Assembly: GCF_042687825.1 (NCBI RefSeq) | Contig: NZ_JBHUQE010000008.1 | Coordinates: forward strand, 1 to 64,000 | Origin: Sedimentitalea sp042687825 | Lineage (GTDB): Bacteria > Pseudomonadota > Alphaproteobacteria > Rhodobacterales > Rhodobacteraceae | DNA length: 64,000 bases | Direction: 5' to 3' | In this document: in pieces, positions 25,689-35,064 of the stretch | How the letters are laid out: each line of letters opens with the position of its first letter | Numbering within the stretch: the first letter of the stretch is position 1 | Translations under genes and position numbers: made by a program | The notes under the pieces: generated by a model | Database searches by the model: none | Told to the model about the DNA's origin: nothing | Seen by the model: the letters and a program-made list of their open reading frames with translations, nothing else

Positions 25689-27278
25689 ATGACCGACACC
25701 CGCCGCATTCGCCGCGCCCTGATTTCCGTTTCCGACAAGACCGGCCTTGTCGAACTGGGTCAGGCCCTCGCAGCCCGCGATGTCGAACTGCTCAGCACCG
25801 GTGGCACCGCATCCGCCTTGCGCGACGCCGGATTGGACGTCATCGACGTGGCAGAGGTGACCGGGTTTCCCGAAATGATGGACGGGCGGGTCAAGACCCT
25901 GCACCCGATGGTGCATGGCGGGCTGCTGGCCCTGCGGGACAACCCGGCGCATATGGCGGCCATGGAACAGCACCGGATTGGCGAAATCGACCTGCTGGTG
26001 GTCAACCTCTATCCGTTCGAGGCCACCGTCGCCGCCGGCGCCGATTACGACACCTGCATCGAAAACATCGATATCGGCGGCCCGGCGATGATCCGCGCCG
26101 CGGCCAAGAACCATGCGTCGGTCACGGTGGTGGTCGATATCGAGGATTACCAGAAACTGCTGGGCGACATGGACCAGCATGATGGCGCGACCTGTCCGAA
26201 ATTCCGCCGCAAACTGGCCCAGACCGCCTATGCCCGCACGGCGGCCTATGACGCCGCGGTCTCGACCTGGATGGCCGGGGCGATCGGTGTCACCACGCCG
26301 CGCCGTCGCGCCGTTGCCGGCACTCTGGCGCAGACCCTGCGCTATGGCGAGAACCCGCACCAGCAGGCGGCGTTCTATACCGATGGCAGCGATCGCCCCG
26401 GCGTGGCCAACGCGGTACAGCATCAGGGCAAGGAACTGAGCTATAACAACATCAACGATACCGATGCGGCGTTTGAACTGGTCAGCGAATTCGCCCCGGA
26501 CCAGGGTGCGGCCTGTGCCATCATCAAACATGCCAACCCCTGCGGCGTGGCCCGGGGCGAGAGCCTGAAACAGGCCTATCAGCGCGCCTTTGACTGCGAC
26601 CGGACCAGCGCCTTTGGCGGCATCATCGCCCTGAACCGGCCGCTGGACGGCGAAACCGCAGAGGAGATCGCCGGCATCTTTACCGAGGTGGTGATCGCCC
26701 CCGGGGCCGACGACGCCGCGCGGGCCGTTTTTGCCGCCAAAAAGAACCTGCGCCTGCTGACCACCGACGGGCTGGCCGATCCGCGCAGTCCCGGACTGAC
26801 CGTGCGCCAGGTGTCGGGCGGGTTGCTGGTGCAGGACAAGGACACCGGGTTCATCACCAGAGACGATCTCAGGGTCGTGACCAAGCGCCGGCCGACCGAG
26901 GCGGAACTGGCCGATCTGCTGTTTGCCTGGACCGTGGCCAAACACGTCAAGTCCAACGCCATCATCTATGTCAAGGACGGCGCCACCGTGGGCGTCGGCG
27001 CCGGTCAGATGAGCCGCGTCGACAGCACCCGCATCGCCGCGCGCAAATCCGCCGACATGGCCGAGGCGCTGGGGCTGGATGCCCCCCTGACCCAGGGGTC
27101 GGTCGTGGCCTCGGACGCGTTCTTTCCCTTTGCGGACGGTTTGCAGACCGCCGCCGAAGCCGGTGCCACGGCGCTGATCCAGCCCGGCGGCTCGATGCGC
27201 GACGACGAGGTCATCGCCGCTGCCGATGCGGCCGGTCTGGCCATGGTGTTCACCGGCATGCGCCATTTCCGGCACTAA
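25689..27278 (+). CDS. purH: Bifunctional AICAR transformylase/IMP cyclohydrolase
   Basis: This 529-residue enzyme performs the last two steps of purine synthesis. The N-terminal IMP cyclohydrolase domain shows ALISVSDKTGLVELGQAL and GRVKTLHPMVHGGLL; the C-terminal transformylase domain shows RYGENPHQQAAFY, CAIIKHANPCGVA and VKSNAIIYVKDGATVGVGAG. Start at ATG 25689 gives the conserved MTDTRRIRRALISVSDK. It is followed 10 bases later by lspA. Confidence 0.98.
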   Translation: MTDTRRIRRALISVSDKTGLVELGQALAARDVELLSTGGTASALRDAGLDVIDVAEVTGFPEMMDGRVKTLHPMVHGGLLALRDNPAHMAAMEQHRIGEIDLLVVNLYPFEATVAAGADYDTCIENIDIGGPAMIRAAAKNHASVTVVVDIEDYQKLLGDMDQHDGATCPKFRRKLAQTAYARTAAYDAAVSTWMAGAIGVTTPRRRAVAGTLAQTLRYGENPHQQAAFYTDGSDRPGVANAVQHQGKELSYNNINDTDAAFELVSEFAPDQGAACAIIKHANPCGVARGESLKQAYQRAFDCDRTSAFGGIIALNRPLDGETAEEIAGIFTEVVIAPGADDAARAVFAAKKNLRLLTTDGLADPRSPGLTVRQVSGGLLVQDKDTGFITRDDLRVVTKRRPTEAELADLLFAWTVAKHVKSNAIIYVKDGATVGVGAGQMSRVDSTRIAARKSADMAEALGLDAPLTQGSVVASDAFFPFADGLQTAAEAGATALIQPGGSMRDDEVIAAADAAGLAMVFTGMRHFRH

Positions 27279-27288
27279 GGCCCGATCC

Positions 27289-27777
27289 GTGACGCGCAGT
27301 GCTCTGATCTGGGCGGCCCTGGCGGGGTTTCTGGCCGATCAGGCCAGCAAGTACGTGGTGATCCATGCCATGGGCCTGTCCCGCCGGATGGCCATCGACG
27401 TGCTGCCGCCGCTGCTGAATTTCCGCTATGGCGAAAACCGCGGGATCAACTTTGGCCTGCTGGGCAATGACGGCGAGTTGACCCGCTGGCTGTTGATCCT
27501 GTTCTCGCTGATCGTCGTTTTCGCGGTCTGGTACTGGGTCCGAACGCGGCATGCGGGGTCGGTGCGCATGCTGCTCTGTGCCGGCCTGCTGATCGGCGGC
27601 GCGCTGGGCAATGTGATCGACCGGCTGCTTTACGGCTATGTGCTGGATTTCCTGAACATGTCCTGCTGCGGCATCCACAACCCGTTCGTCTTTAACCTGG
27701 CGGATGTGTTCATCTTTGCCGGTGCCATCGGCCTGGTGCTGTTCGAACCGGCCAGCCGGGCACGCAACGCGCCCTGA
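27289..27777 (+). CDS. lspA: Lipoprotein signal peptidase
   Basis: This 162-residue, four-helix membrane aspartyl protease cleaves prolipoprotein signal peptides. The two catalytic aspartates lie in GNVIDRLLYG and FNLADVFIFAGA, and the N-terminal DQASKYVV is conserved. I chose GTG 27289, ten bases after purH, because upstream in-frame codons overlap purH. The next gene encodes a lipoprotein that is a plausible client. Confidence 0.95.
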   Translation: MTRSALIWAALAGFLADQASKYVVIHAMGLSRRMAIDVLPPLLNFRYGENRGINFGLLGNDGELTRWLLILFSLIVVFAVWYWVRTRHAGSVRMLLCAGLLIGGALGNVIDRLLYGYVLDFLNMSCCGIHNPFVFNLADVFIFAGAIGLVLFEPASRARNAP

Positions 27778-27879
27778 ACCGCACCGCCCGGTTTTCACGA
27801 TAAAAACCACCGGAAAATGGTGGCGTGACCTTGGCCGGCGAATGCGCTAAAAGCCATGCAAACAGGCAGGAGATGAACC

Positions 27880-28398
27880 ATGCGGATACCGCTGGGTCTG
27901 ATGATACTGGGAATGGCCGTGGCGCTGGCCGGATGCGGCAGGAAACCGTTGCACGATCTGCGCAGCAATTCCCGGGGACCGGACGAATTCATGGTCCTGC
28001 CGGTCAAGCCGCTGACCGCTCCACAGGATTACGACCTGCTGCCGGCCCCGACACCGGGCGGGGCCAACCTGGTGGATCAGACGCCCCGGGCCGACGCGGT
28101 TGTCGCGCTGGGCGGCCGCGCCACGGCACTGGATCCGGACCGCGGCGTTCCCGGATCGGACGGCGCGCTGATCACCGCCACCGGGCGCTATGGTGTGCCG
28201 GCCAACACCCGGACAACGCTGGCCGAAGCGGATGCGCAATTCCGCAAGCGTCAGGGTCGCATGACCAGCATCAAGCTGTTCCCGGTGGATCGCTACCGCC
28301 AGGTCTACCGTCGCGAGATCATGGACCCCTATGAGGCCAACGATACCTTCCGCCGCTCGGGGTTCGGCACCCCGACCGCGCCGCCGACGGATCAGTGA
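27880..28398 (+). CDS. DUF3035 lipoprotein
   Basis: This 172-residue protein has a type II signal peptide with lipobox LAGC (MRIPLGLMILGMAVALAGCG) and the DUF3035 core GPDEFMVLPVKPLTAP, followed by a Pro-rich segment and a basic C-terminal half (FRKRQGRMTSIKLFPVDRY). DUF3035 proteins are known from Rhodobacterales and neighbours, with no assigned role; many sit between lspA and M16 peptidases, as here, which suggests an envelope-assembly task. Confidence 0.88.
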   Translation: MRIPLGLMILGMAVALAGCGRKPLHDLRSNSRGPDEFMVLPVKPLTAPQDYDLLPAPTPGGANLVDQTPRADAVVALGGRATALDPDRGVPGSDGALITATGRYGVPANTRTTLAEADAQFRKRQGRMTSIKLFPVDRYRQVYRREIMDPYEANDTFRRSGFGTPTAPPTDQ

Positions 28399-28495
28399 TC
28401 GCGCTCACGTTTGTGACAGGGCTTCTTGAACACCGCGCCCACGCACGTAGGTTGTCGCTCAGGAAAACCAGAATCATGATGGAAGGTGCATAGGG

Positions 28496-29842
28496 ATGCG
28501 TCGCGTTCTTTCCGGTTTGGCGGCGATCGCCGTGGCCGCTGTGCCGGTGTCGGCCTCGGGTATCGACGATGCGGTGACCAGTTTCGATCTGGACAACGGC
28601 ATGCAGGTCGTGGTGATCGAGGATCATCGCGCCCCGGCCGTGCAGCATATGGTCTGGTACCGGGCCGGATCGGCGGACGAACCTGTCGGTTCCTCGGGTG
28701 TCGCGCATTTTCTGGAACATCTGCTGTTCAAGGCGACCGACAAGCTGAAAGCGGGCGAGTTTTCCGCGATCGTCGCGGCGAATGGCGGTCAGGACAACGC
28801 CTTTACCAGCTATGACTATACCGCCTATTTCCAGCGTGTTGCGGCGGACCGGCTGGAATTGATGATGCGCATGGAATCCGACCGGATGGTCAATCTGCGC
28901 CTGACACCGGAGAATATCGACACCGAGCGCGATGTGATCCTGGAAGAGCGCAACATGCGCGTCGAGAACAACCCCCGCGCTTTGTTCAACGAACAGGCCA
29001 ATGCGGTGCAGTATTACAACCACCGCTATGGCGTGCCGATCATCGGCTGGAAACACGAGATGGAAACGCTCAGCCTGGAGGATGCTCTGGAATTTTATCG
29101 CACCTATTACGCCCCCAACAACGCGATCCTGGTGGTTTCGGGCGATGTCGATCCTACCCAGGTGCGGCAGCTGGCGCAGGAATATTACGGTGCCATCCCC
29201 GCCAATCCCGACCTGCCCGAACGTCTGCGCACGCAAGAACCGCCGCAATCGGCGGCCCGGCGGATGACCTATCGCGACGCGCGGGTGGCCCAGCCCTATG
29301 TCAGCCGGTCCTATCTGGCGCCGGAACGCGATAGCGGCGCTCAGGAAGAGGCCGCTGCGCTGGTGCTGCTGGCCCAGATTCTGGGCGGCGGCACCACGTC
29401 GCATCTGACCGAACGTCTGCAGTTTCAGGAACAGGTAGCGGTCTATTCCGCCGCCTTCTACAACGGCACGTCGCTGGATGACACGACCTTTGATCTGCTG
29501 GTGGTGCCAAGTGACGGGGTATCGCTGACCGAGGCCGAAGCGGCGCTGGACACCGCCCTGGCCGAATTCCTGCGCGATGGCGTCGATACCGATCATTTGG
29601 ACCGGATCAAGATGCAGTTGCGCGCCTCGGAAATCTATGCCCGCGACAATGTGGACCGCGTTGCCAACCGTTATGGCCGGGCGCTGACCACCGGACTGAC
29701 GGTGGCGGATGTCCAGGCCTGGCCGCATGTGCTGCAAGCCGTGACTCCTGAGCAGATTTTGGCCGTGGCGCATCAGGTTCTGCAACCGGAAAACTCGGTG
29801 ACCGGCTGGTTGACCGGCAAAGACAAGGTGACGACGCAATGA
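28496..29842 (+). CDS. M16-family zinc peptidase, catalytic partner
   Basis: This 448-residue pitrilysin-type peptidase has a Sec signal peptide (MRRVLSGLAAIAVAAVPVSA) and the inverted zinc motif HFLEHLLFKAT with the downstream glutamate region ERDVILEERNMRVENN. It acts in the periplasm, probably as one half of a heterodimer with the next gene, whose start overlaps it by four bases. Substrate unknown. Four further bases upstream of the start lies a GGAAGGTGCAT stretch that serves as ribosome site. Confidence 0.93.
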   Translation: MRRVLSGLAAIAVAAVPVSASGIDDAVTSFDLDNGMQVVVIEDHRAPAVQHMVWYRAGSADEPVGSSGVAHFLEHLLFKATDKLKAGEFSAIVAANGGQDNAFTSYDYTAYFQRVAADRLELMMRMESDRMVNLRLTPENIDTERDVILEERNMRVENNPRALFNEQANAVQYYNHRYGVPIIGWKHEMETLSLEDALEFYRTYYAPNNAILVVSGDVDPTQVRQLAQEYYGAIPANPDLPERLRTQEPPQSAARRMTYRDARVAQPYVSRSYLAPERDSGAQEEAAALVLLAQILGGGTTSHLTERLQFQEQVAVYSAAFYNGTSLDDTTFDLLVVPSDGVSLTEAEAALDTALAEFLRDGVDTDHLDRIKMQLRASEIYARDNVDRVANRYGRALTTGLTVADVQAWPHVLQAVTPEQILAVAHQVLQPENSVTGWLTGKDKVTTQ

Positions 29843-31152
29843 AACCGGTTCTGGCGCTCTTGACCTGGCTGATCCTGGCCCTGCCGGTCTCAGCAGGAGT
29901 GAACATCCAGTCGCTCACGACCCCTTCGGGTATCAAAGCCTGGCTGGTCGAGGAGCGTTCGATCCCCTTTACCGCGCTGGAACTGCGGTTTCGCGGCGGC
30001 ACCTCGCTGGACGCGCCCGGCAAGCGCGGTGCGGTCTATCTGATGACCGCCCTGCTGGAGGAAGGGGCGGCCGACTTGGATGCGCGCGCCTTTGCCCGCG
30101 CCACGGAAACGCTGGCCGCCAGTTTCAGCTTTGATGCCGGCGACGACTCGGTAACGATCTCGGCCCGGTTTCTCAGCGAGAACCGCGACGCGGCGCTGGC
30201 GCTGCTGCGGGCCGCCATCCATGAACCCCGCCTTGATCCGGACGCTGTCGAGCGGGTTCGCGCCCAGGTGCTTGCCAACCTGCAATCCGATGCCAAGGAT
30301 CCCGACAGCATCGCGCGCAGCACCTTTTCCCGGCTGGCCTTTGGCGATCATCCCTATGGCAGCGACGGCGAAGGCACGATCGACTCGGTATCGGCGCTGA
30401 CGCGGGACGATCTGGTTCAGGCGCATCGCGATGTCTTTGCCCGTGACCGGCTGTATATAGGCGCGGTCGGTGACATCACCCCGGCCGAACTGGGCGCGCT
30501 GATCGACGGGTTGCTGGCCGATCTGCCGGCCCAAGGGCGCGCCATTCCGGGACCGGCGACCCTGCAACTGACCGGCGGCGTCACGGTGGTGGATTTCGAC
30601 ACGCCGCAATCGGTGGCGGTGTTCGGACAACGTGGTATCGACCGCCAGGACCCGGATTTCTTTGCCGCCTATGTGCTGAACCAGGTGCTGGGTGGCGGCT
30701 CGTTCGAAAGCCGGCTGATGAACGAGGTGCGCGAAAAACGCGGCCTGACCTATGGTGTCTATTCCTATCTCGCACCCAAGGATCTGGCGGCGGTCTATCT
30801 GGGCAGCGTCGCCTCGGCCAATGACCGTATCGCCGAAGCGATCCAGGTGATCCGCGCCGAATGGACCAAGGCCGCGACCCGGGGCGTGACAGCCGCCGAG
30901 GTTGCGGCCGCCAAGACCTATCTGACCGGCGCCTATCCGCTGCGGTTTGACGGCAATGGCCAGATCGCCCGGATCCTGACTGGCATGCAGATGGAGGGGC
31001 TGCCCATCGACTATGCCACCACCCGCAACGCCCAGGTCGAAGCAGTCACGGTCGAGGATGTGAACCGGGTCGCCACTGAACTGCTGGATCCCGAGGGGCT
31101 GCAATTTGTGGTGGTGGGTCGCCCCGCCGGGCTGGACGGCTCGACAAACTGA
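29839..31152 (+). CDS. M16-family peptidase, non-catalytic partner
   Basis: This 437-residue exported protein (signal peptide MKPVLALLTWLILALPVSA) has the M16 fold but no HxxEH at the expected place (KRGAVYLMTALLEEGAADLD instead). It keeps the C-terminal domain arginine/tyrosine segment NEVREKRGLTYGVYSYL that helps bind substrate in the active subunit. Paired active/inactive M16 genes are common in alphaproteobacteria (mitochondrial processing peptidase-like layout). Start overlaps the previous gene by ATGA, so expression is coupled. Confidence 0.93.
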   Translation: MKPVLALLTWLILALPVSAGVNIQSLTTPSGIKAWLVEERSIPFTALELRFRGGTSLDAPGKRGAVYLMTALLEEGAADLDARAFARATETLAASFSFDAGDDSVTISARFLSENRDAALALLRAAIHEPRLDPDAVERVRAQVLANLQSDAKDPDSIARSTFSRLAFGDHPYGSDGEGTIDSVSALTRDDLVQAHRDVFARDRLYIGAVGDITPAELGALIDGLLADLPAQGRAIPGPATLQLTGGVTVVDFDTPQSVAVFGQRGIDRQDPDFFAAYVLNQVLGGGSFESRLMNEVREKRGLTYGVYSYLAPKDLAAVYLGSVASANDRIAEAIQVIRAEWTKAATRGVTAAEVAAAKTYLTGAYPLRFDGNGQIARILTGMQMEGLPIDYATTRNAQVEAVTVEDVNRVATELLDPEGLQFVVVGRPAGLDGSTN

Positions 31153-31194
31153 CCCGCTTCATTTGCGCGAAAGCTTGCCGGACCCGGCCGACGG

Positions 31195-33531
31195 TCACGC
31201 GCCGTAAGGCACCCAGATCGTCTTGATTTCGGTCGCTTCTGACAGGAAACGCGCCGTCTGGGACCTGAACCAGTCCATGGCCAGACCGTTGTTGACCCAG
31301 CTGCGTTTCAGATTACCCGCACTGGCGCGTTCGATCCCGGCGGACAGGTCGGACGAGGAAAAGCTCCAGATCGCGTCCACGTTCAGATGCGCCGCCAGTG
31401 TCGGGGCCAGATCGGCATGCGCCCCGGTCAGGATGTTGACCACCCCGCCGGGCAGATCCGACGTGTCCAGCACCTGGTAGAAATCGGTCGCAGACAGAGG
31501 ATAGAGTTCGCTCGCCACCAGAACCACCCGGTTGCCCATGGCAATGGCCGGCGCCATGACCGAGACCAGCCCCAGCAGCGGCGCCTCGTCGGCACAGAGC
31601 GCGCCGATGATGCCGACCGGTTCCTTCATCGCCATGGCAACACCGCGGATCGGCACCGCATGGACCTGACCGTCATATTTGTCGGCCCAGGCGGCGGCGC
31701 TGAACAGGCGCTGGATACTGGCCGCAACCTCTTTGGAACCCTGTTTGCCGCCTTTCATCGCGTCGATACGGGCGGCGAATTCATCGGCCCGCGCCGACAG
31801 GTTCTCGGCGATGTAATACAGGATCTGCGCCCGCAGATGCCCGGTTGTCCGGCCCCAGCCCGCCGCGCTCTGCGCCGCTTCGACCGCGTTGCGCACATCC
31901 TTGCGGTTGCCCTGCCCGACATGCCCCAGCAGGGTGCCGGACTTGCCGAAAATCGGATCGGAATAACCGCTGTCGGGGCGGGCCTGCTTGCCGCCGACAT
32001 ACATCTTGGCGGTGCGGTCAAGGGCATCCTGCGGGCTCGCTTTGCCGGTGGCGCGCGCACCCCGGATCAGCGGTTTGGCCTTGCCTTTTTGTCGGGTATA
32101 GGCGCGCAGCCCTTCCCAGCCGCCTTCACGGCCAAACCCGCTTTCGCGCACGCCGCCGAACCCGGCGGCGGCATCAAAGAGGTTGGTGGCGTTGACCCAG
32201 ACCACCCCGGCCGCCAGTTGCGGCGCGATATCCAGCGCCAGGTTGACATTCTCGGTCCATAGCGTCGCCGCCAGCCCATAGCGGCTGTTATTGGCCAGCT
32301 GCACCGCCTCGTCCGGCGTGCGAAAGGTGGTGCCCACCAGAACCGGGCCAAAGATCTCTTCCTGCATCAATGAGTCGGCCGGCGTCAGCCCGGTGATCAG
32401 CGTCGGCGGGTAAAAGCACCCCTCGGCCGGCATCCGGACAGCGGCGACGTGGCGCTCGCCCATCGCATTCGCCTCGACCAGACGGTGGATCGTGTCCAGT
32501 TGCACCGGATCGACGATGGCGCCCACGTCGATGCACTTGTCCAGCGGATCGCCGATACGCAAACGGTCCATGCGGTCGCGCAGGCGGGCGTGGAAATCCT
32601 CGGCAATGCTTTCCTGCACCAACAGGCGCGACCCGGCGCAACAGACCTGACCCTGGTTGAACCAGATCGCATCGACCAGCCCTTCGATGGCACTGTCGAT
32701 ATCGGCGTCGTCAAAGACGATATAGGGGCTTTTGCCGCCCAGTTCGAGCGTCAGGGCCTTGCCGCTGCCCGCCGTGGCCTCGCGAATTTTCCGCCCGACC
32801 GAGGTCGAACCGGTAAAGGCGATCTTGTCGACCTGCGCGGCAACGATCATCTCGCCCACCGCGCCGTCGCCGGTGACGATGTTGACCACACCCGCTGGCA
32901 GCCCGGCCTGCTGGCAGATTTCGGCGAACAGCAAGGCGCTCAGCGAGGTGTATTCGGCGGGTTTCAGCACCACGGTATTGCCCATGGCCAGTGCCGGGGC
33001 AATCTTCCAGGCCAGCATCAGCAGTGGAAAGTTCCACGGAATGATCTGACCGCAAACGCCCAGAGGTTCGGAATCGGGCAGCGCCTCTTCCATCAGTTGC
33101 GCCATGCCCGCGTGGTAATAGAAATGCCGTTGCGCCAGCGGGATGTCGATGTCGCGGCTTTCACGGATCGGTTTGCCGTTGTCCAGGGTCTCCAGCACCG
33201 CAAACAGCCGGCTGTGTTTCTGCAGCAGCCGCGCGATGGCATAGAGATACCGCGCCCGGCCCGGACCGCCCAGTTCGGCCCATTTGCCCTGCGCCTTGCG
33301 GGCGGCGGCCACGGCGGCATCCACGTCGGCCTGGGTCGCCTGGGTCAATGTCGCCAGCGTCGCGCCAGAGGCCGGGTTGCGGCTGTCGAATCCGGTGCCG
33401 GGCGCGGTGAAATCACCGCCGATGAAATGCCCAAAGCCATTGCCGCGCTGGGCCAGCCATGCCAGCGCCGCGTCCGGGCTTTCGGGGGCCGGGCCGTATT
33501 CCATGGTTTCAAAGATTTCCGGGACGTTCAT
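31195..33531 (-). CDS. Tandem aldehyde dehydrogenase
   Basis: This 778-residue protein joins two aldehyde dehydrogenase units. The first (about 35-490) is complete: PWNFPLLMLAWKIAPALAMGN, ELGGKSP with the catalytic-base glutamate, and the catalytic cysteine in FNQGQVCCAGSR. The second (about 510-778) has the N-terminal NAD-binding half (PVGIIGALCADEAPLLGL, GGVVNILTG) but ends near WVNNGLAMDW before any catalytic-cysteine box. It lies 12 bases after a small membrane gene that overlaps deoC, so it may oxidise acetaldehyde released from deoxyribose-5-phosphate, feeding acetate metabolism. Confidence 0.9.
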   Translation of the reverse strand: MNVPEIFETMEYGPAPESPDAALAWLAQRGNGFGHFIGGDFTAPGTGFDSRNPASGATLATLTQATQADVDAAVAAARKAQGKWAELGGPGRARYLYAIARLLQKHSRLFAVLETLDNGKPIRESRDIDIPLAQRHFYYHAGMAQLMEEALPDSEPLGVCGQIIPWNFPLLMLAWKIAPALAMGNTVVLKPAEYTSLSALLFAEICQQAGLPAGVVNIVTGDGAVGEMIVAAQVDKIAFTGSTSVGRKIREATAGSGKALTLELGGKSPYIVFDDADIDSAIEGLVDAIWFNQGQVCCAGSRLLVQESIAEDFHARLRDRMDRLRIGDPLDKCIDVGAIVDPVQLDTIHRLVEANAMGERHVAAVRMPAEGCFYPPTLITGLTPADSLMQEEIFGPVLVGTTFRTPDEAVQLANNSRYGLAATLWTENVNLALDIAPQLAAGVVWVNATNLFDAAAGFGGVRESGFGREGGWEGLRAYTRQKGKAKPLIRGARATGKASPQDALDRTAKMYVGGKQARPDSGYSDPIFGKSGTLLGHVGQGNRKDVRNAVEAAQSAAGWGRTTGHLRAQILYYIAENLSARADEFAARIDAMKGGKQGSKEVAASIQRLFSAAAWADKYDGQVHAVPIRGVAMAMKEPVGIIGALCADEAPLLGLVSVMAPAIAMGNRVVLVASELYPLSATDFYQVLDTSDLPGGVVNILTGAHADLAPTLAAHLNVDAIWSFSSSDLSAGIERASAGNLKRSWVNNGLAMDWFRSQTARFLSEATEIKTIWVPYGA

Positions 33532-33543
33532 GTCGGCCCCCTG

Positions 33544-33954
33544 TCAGCGGATGGCAAGAATGATAAGGTCAATGACTATCACGAATACCGGAAACCCAAT
33601 AGTCACCAGCTGCGGGCGAAAGTCGTTGGCAAGGTCCCGCGAAACCGCGGGAACCGACTGGCGGGCGGCCGCATAACAGGCGTTGATCCGTTTCTGCAGG
33701 TCAAGCAGCGCAAACCAGACCGGCATTGCAAGCATCGTGTAGATCACGGCAAAAACGATCCGGTTCGTGCTGAACCGTTCCGCGGCCCGCAGATCGTCGG
33801 ACGCCACCATCCAGCCGCCGACCGCGATGCTGGCCAGCAAAAAGAACTGGACGAGCTTGGTCGCCACCTCGGCATGCCTGAGCGCCATGTCCACTGCGTC
33901 GCGCCAGTGAAAACCCGCTTTCTCGGGCATGGTATCGCTCCCTTGCCCGCTCAT
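33544..33954 (-). CDS. Small membrane protein in the deoC operon
   Basis: I do not recognise this family. The 136-residue product has three likely membrane helices (LVQFFLLASIAVGGWMVAS, IVFAVIYTMLAMPVWFALLDL, LVTIGFPVFVIVIDLIILAI) and a Cys-containing cytosolic or periplasmic loop. Its start overlaps the deoC stop by four bases (ATGA), and it precedes the aldehyde dehydrogenase gene, so it is translated from the same operon. It could be a regulator or scaffold; there is no transporter signature. Confidence 0.7.
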   Translation of the reverse strand: MSGQGSDTMPEKAGFHWRDAVDMALRHAEVATKLVQFFLLASIAVGGWMVASDDLRAAERFSTNRIVFAVIYTMLAMPVWFALLDLQKRINACYAAARQSVPAVSRDLANDFRPQLVTIGFPVFVIVIDLIILAIR

Positions 33955-34940
33955 CCCGTGGGATGCCTGTAGCCGGCGGAATAGTCCCCCGTGACGTGAT
34001 GTTCCAACTGTCGTTCGATATCGCCCAGCAGCGAACTGGCGCCAAAGCGGAACAGGTCCGGCTGCAGCCAGCGGTCGCCCAGTTCCTCTTTGATCAGCGC
34101 CAGATAGACCAGCGCATCCTTGGCCTTGGATATCCCGCCTGCGGGTTTATAGCCGACCCGGTACCCGGTGCGGCGGTAATAGTCGCGGATCGCCCTGATC
34201 ATCACCAGCGTCACCGGCAGCGTCGCGTTCACGGTTTCCTTGCCGGTCGAGGTCTTGATGAAATCCGCGCCCGCCATCATGCAGACCAGACTGGCACGTC
34301 CGACATTGCGCAGCGTGCCCAGTTCGCCAGTGGCCAGGATCGCCTTGACATGCGCCGCGCCACAAGCGTCCCGAAAGGCGCGCATCTCGTCATACAAACC
34401 CTGCCAGTTACCGGTCAGTACATGCCGTCGCGAGATGACGATGTCGATCTCTGCCGCCCCGGCGGCCACGCTCTCGCCAATCTCGGCCAGACGCAGGGGA
34501 AAGGGCGACAGCCCGGCCGGAAAGCCGGTGCTGACGGCGGCGACCGGGATGCCGCTGCCGTGCAGCGCCTCGACGGCGGTGGCGATCATGTCGTGATAGA
34601 CACAGACCGCGCCCACGGTCAGCCCGTCCATGCCCAGCGCCTGCAACAGGTCGGGGCGCACCGGCTGACGCGCCTTGCCGCACAACCGCCGCACCCGCTG
34701 GGCGGTGTCATCACCCGACAGCGTGGTCAGGTCGATACAGCTGATCGCGCGCAGCAGCCAGGCGGCCTGAAACTGCTTTTTGACCGTGCGCCGCCCCGGC
34801 AGCGTCGCGGCCCGGCGTTCAATGGCCGAGGTGTTGGCCTGAACCCCGCGCAGCCAGTCCATATCCAGCGCCATGCCCGGATTTCGCCGTTCGATCACCT
34901 GCGGCAAATGCGGTGCGCGCGTTGTCGTTTCGGTCTGCAT
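33951..34940 (-). CDS. deoC: Deoxyribose-phosphate aldolase
   Basis: This 329-residue class I aldolase cleaves 2-deoxyribose-5-phosphate to acetaldehyde and glyceraldehyde-3-phosphate. The Schiff-base lysine segment ADFIKTSTGKE and the proton-relay region VGYKPAGGISKAKDAL are intact, and AAEIDIVISRR matches the DERA core. It is longer than E. coli DeoC (259) by an N-terminal extension, which is typical of the alphaproteobacterial subgroup. It leads an operon with a membrane protein and an aldehyde dehydrogenase. Confidence 0.95.
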   Translation of the reverse strand: MQTETTTRAPHLPQVIERRNPGMALDMDWLRGVQANTSAIERRAATLPGRRTVKKQFQAAWLLRAISCIDLTTLSGDDTAQRVRRLCGKARQPVRPDLLQALGMDGLTVGAVCVYHDMIATAVEALHGSGIPVAAVSTGFPAGLSPFPLRLAEIGESVAAGAAEIDIVISRRHVLTGNWQGLYDEMRAFRDACGAAHVKAILATGELGTLRNVGRASLVCMMAGADFIKTSTGKETVNATLPVTLVMIRAIRDYYRRTGYRVGYKPAGGISKAKDALVYLALIKEELGDRWLQPDLFRFGASSLLGDIERQLEHHVTGDYSAGYRHPTG

Positions 34941-35064
34941 CCCGTGTCCTCGCCGGTCTTTGGGCAGGTTTCTGGAGCGTCAGGGTTGCATGGGTGCGGC
35001 AACTTGGCAAGCGCGTTGCCGCGACCGGATCGGGGCCCGACAGGGCCGGTATGCAGCCCGGCCC

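Noticed and set aside
24954..27275. Minus-strand open frame of 773 residues across the heparinase-like gene and purH
   Set aside because: Antisense to well-identified genes; composition typical of reverse-frame artefacts.
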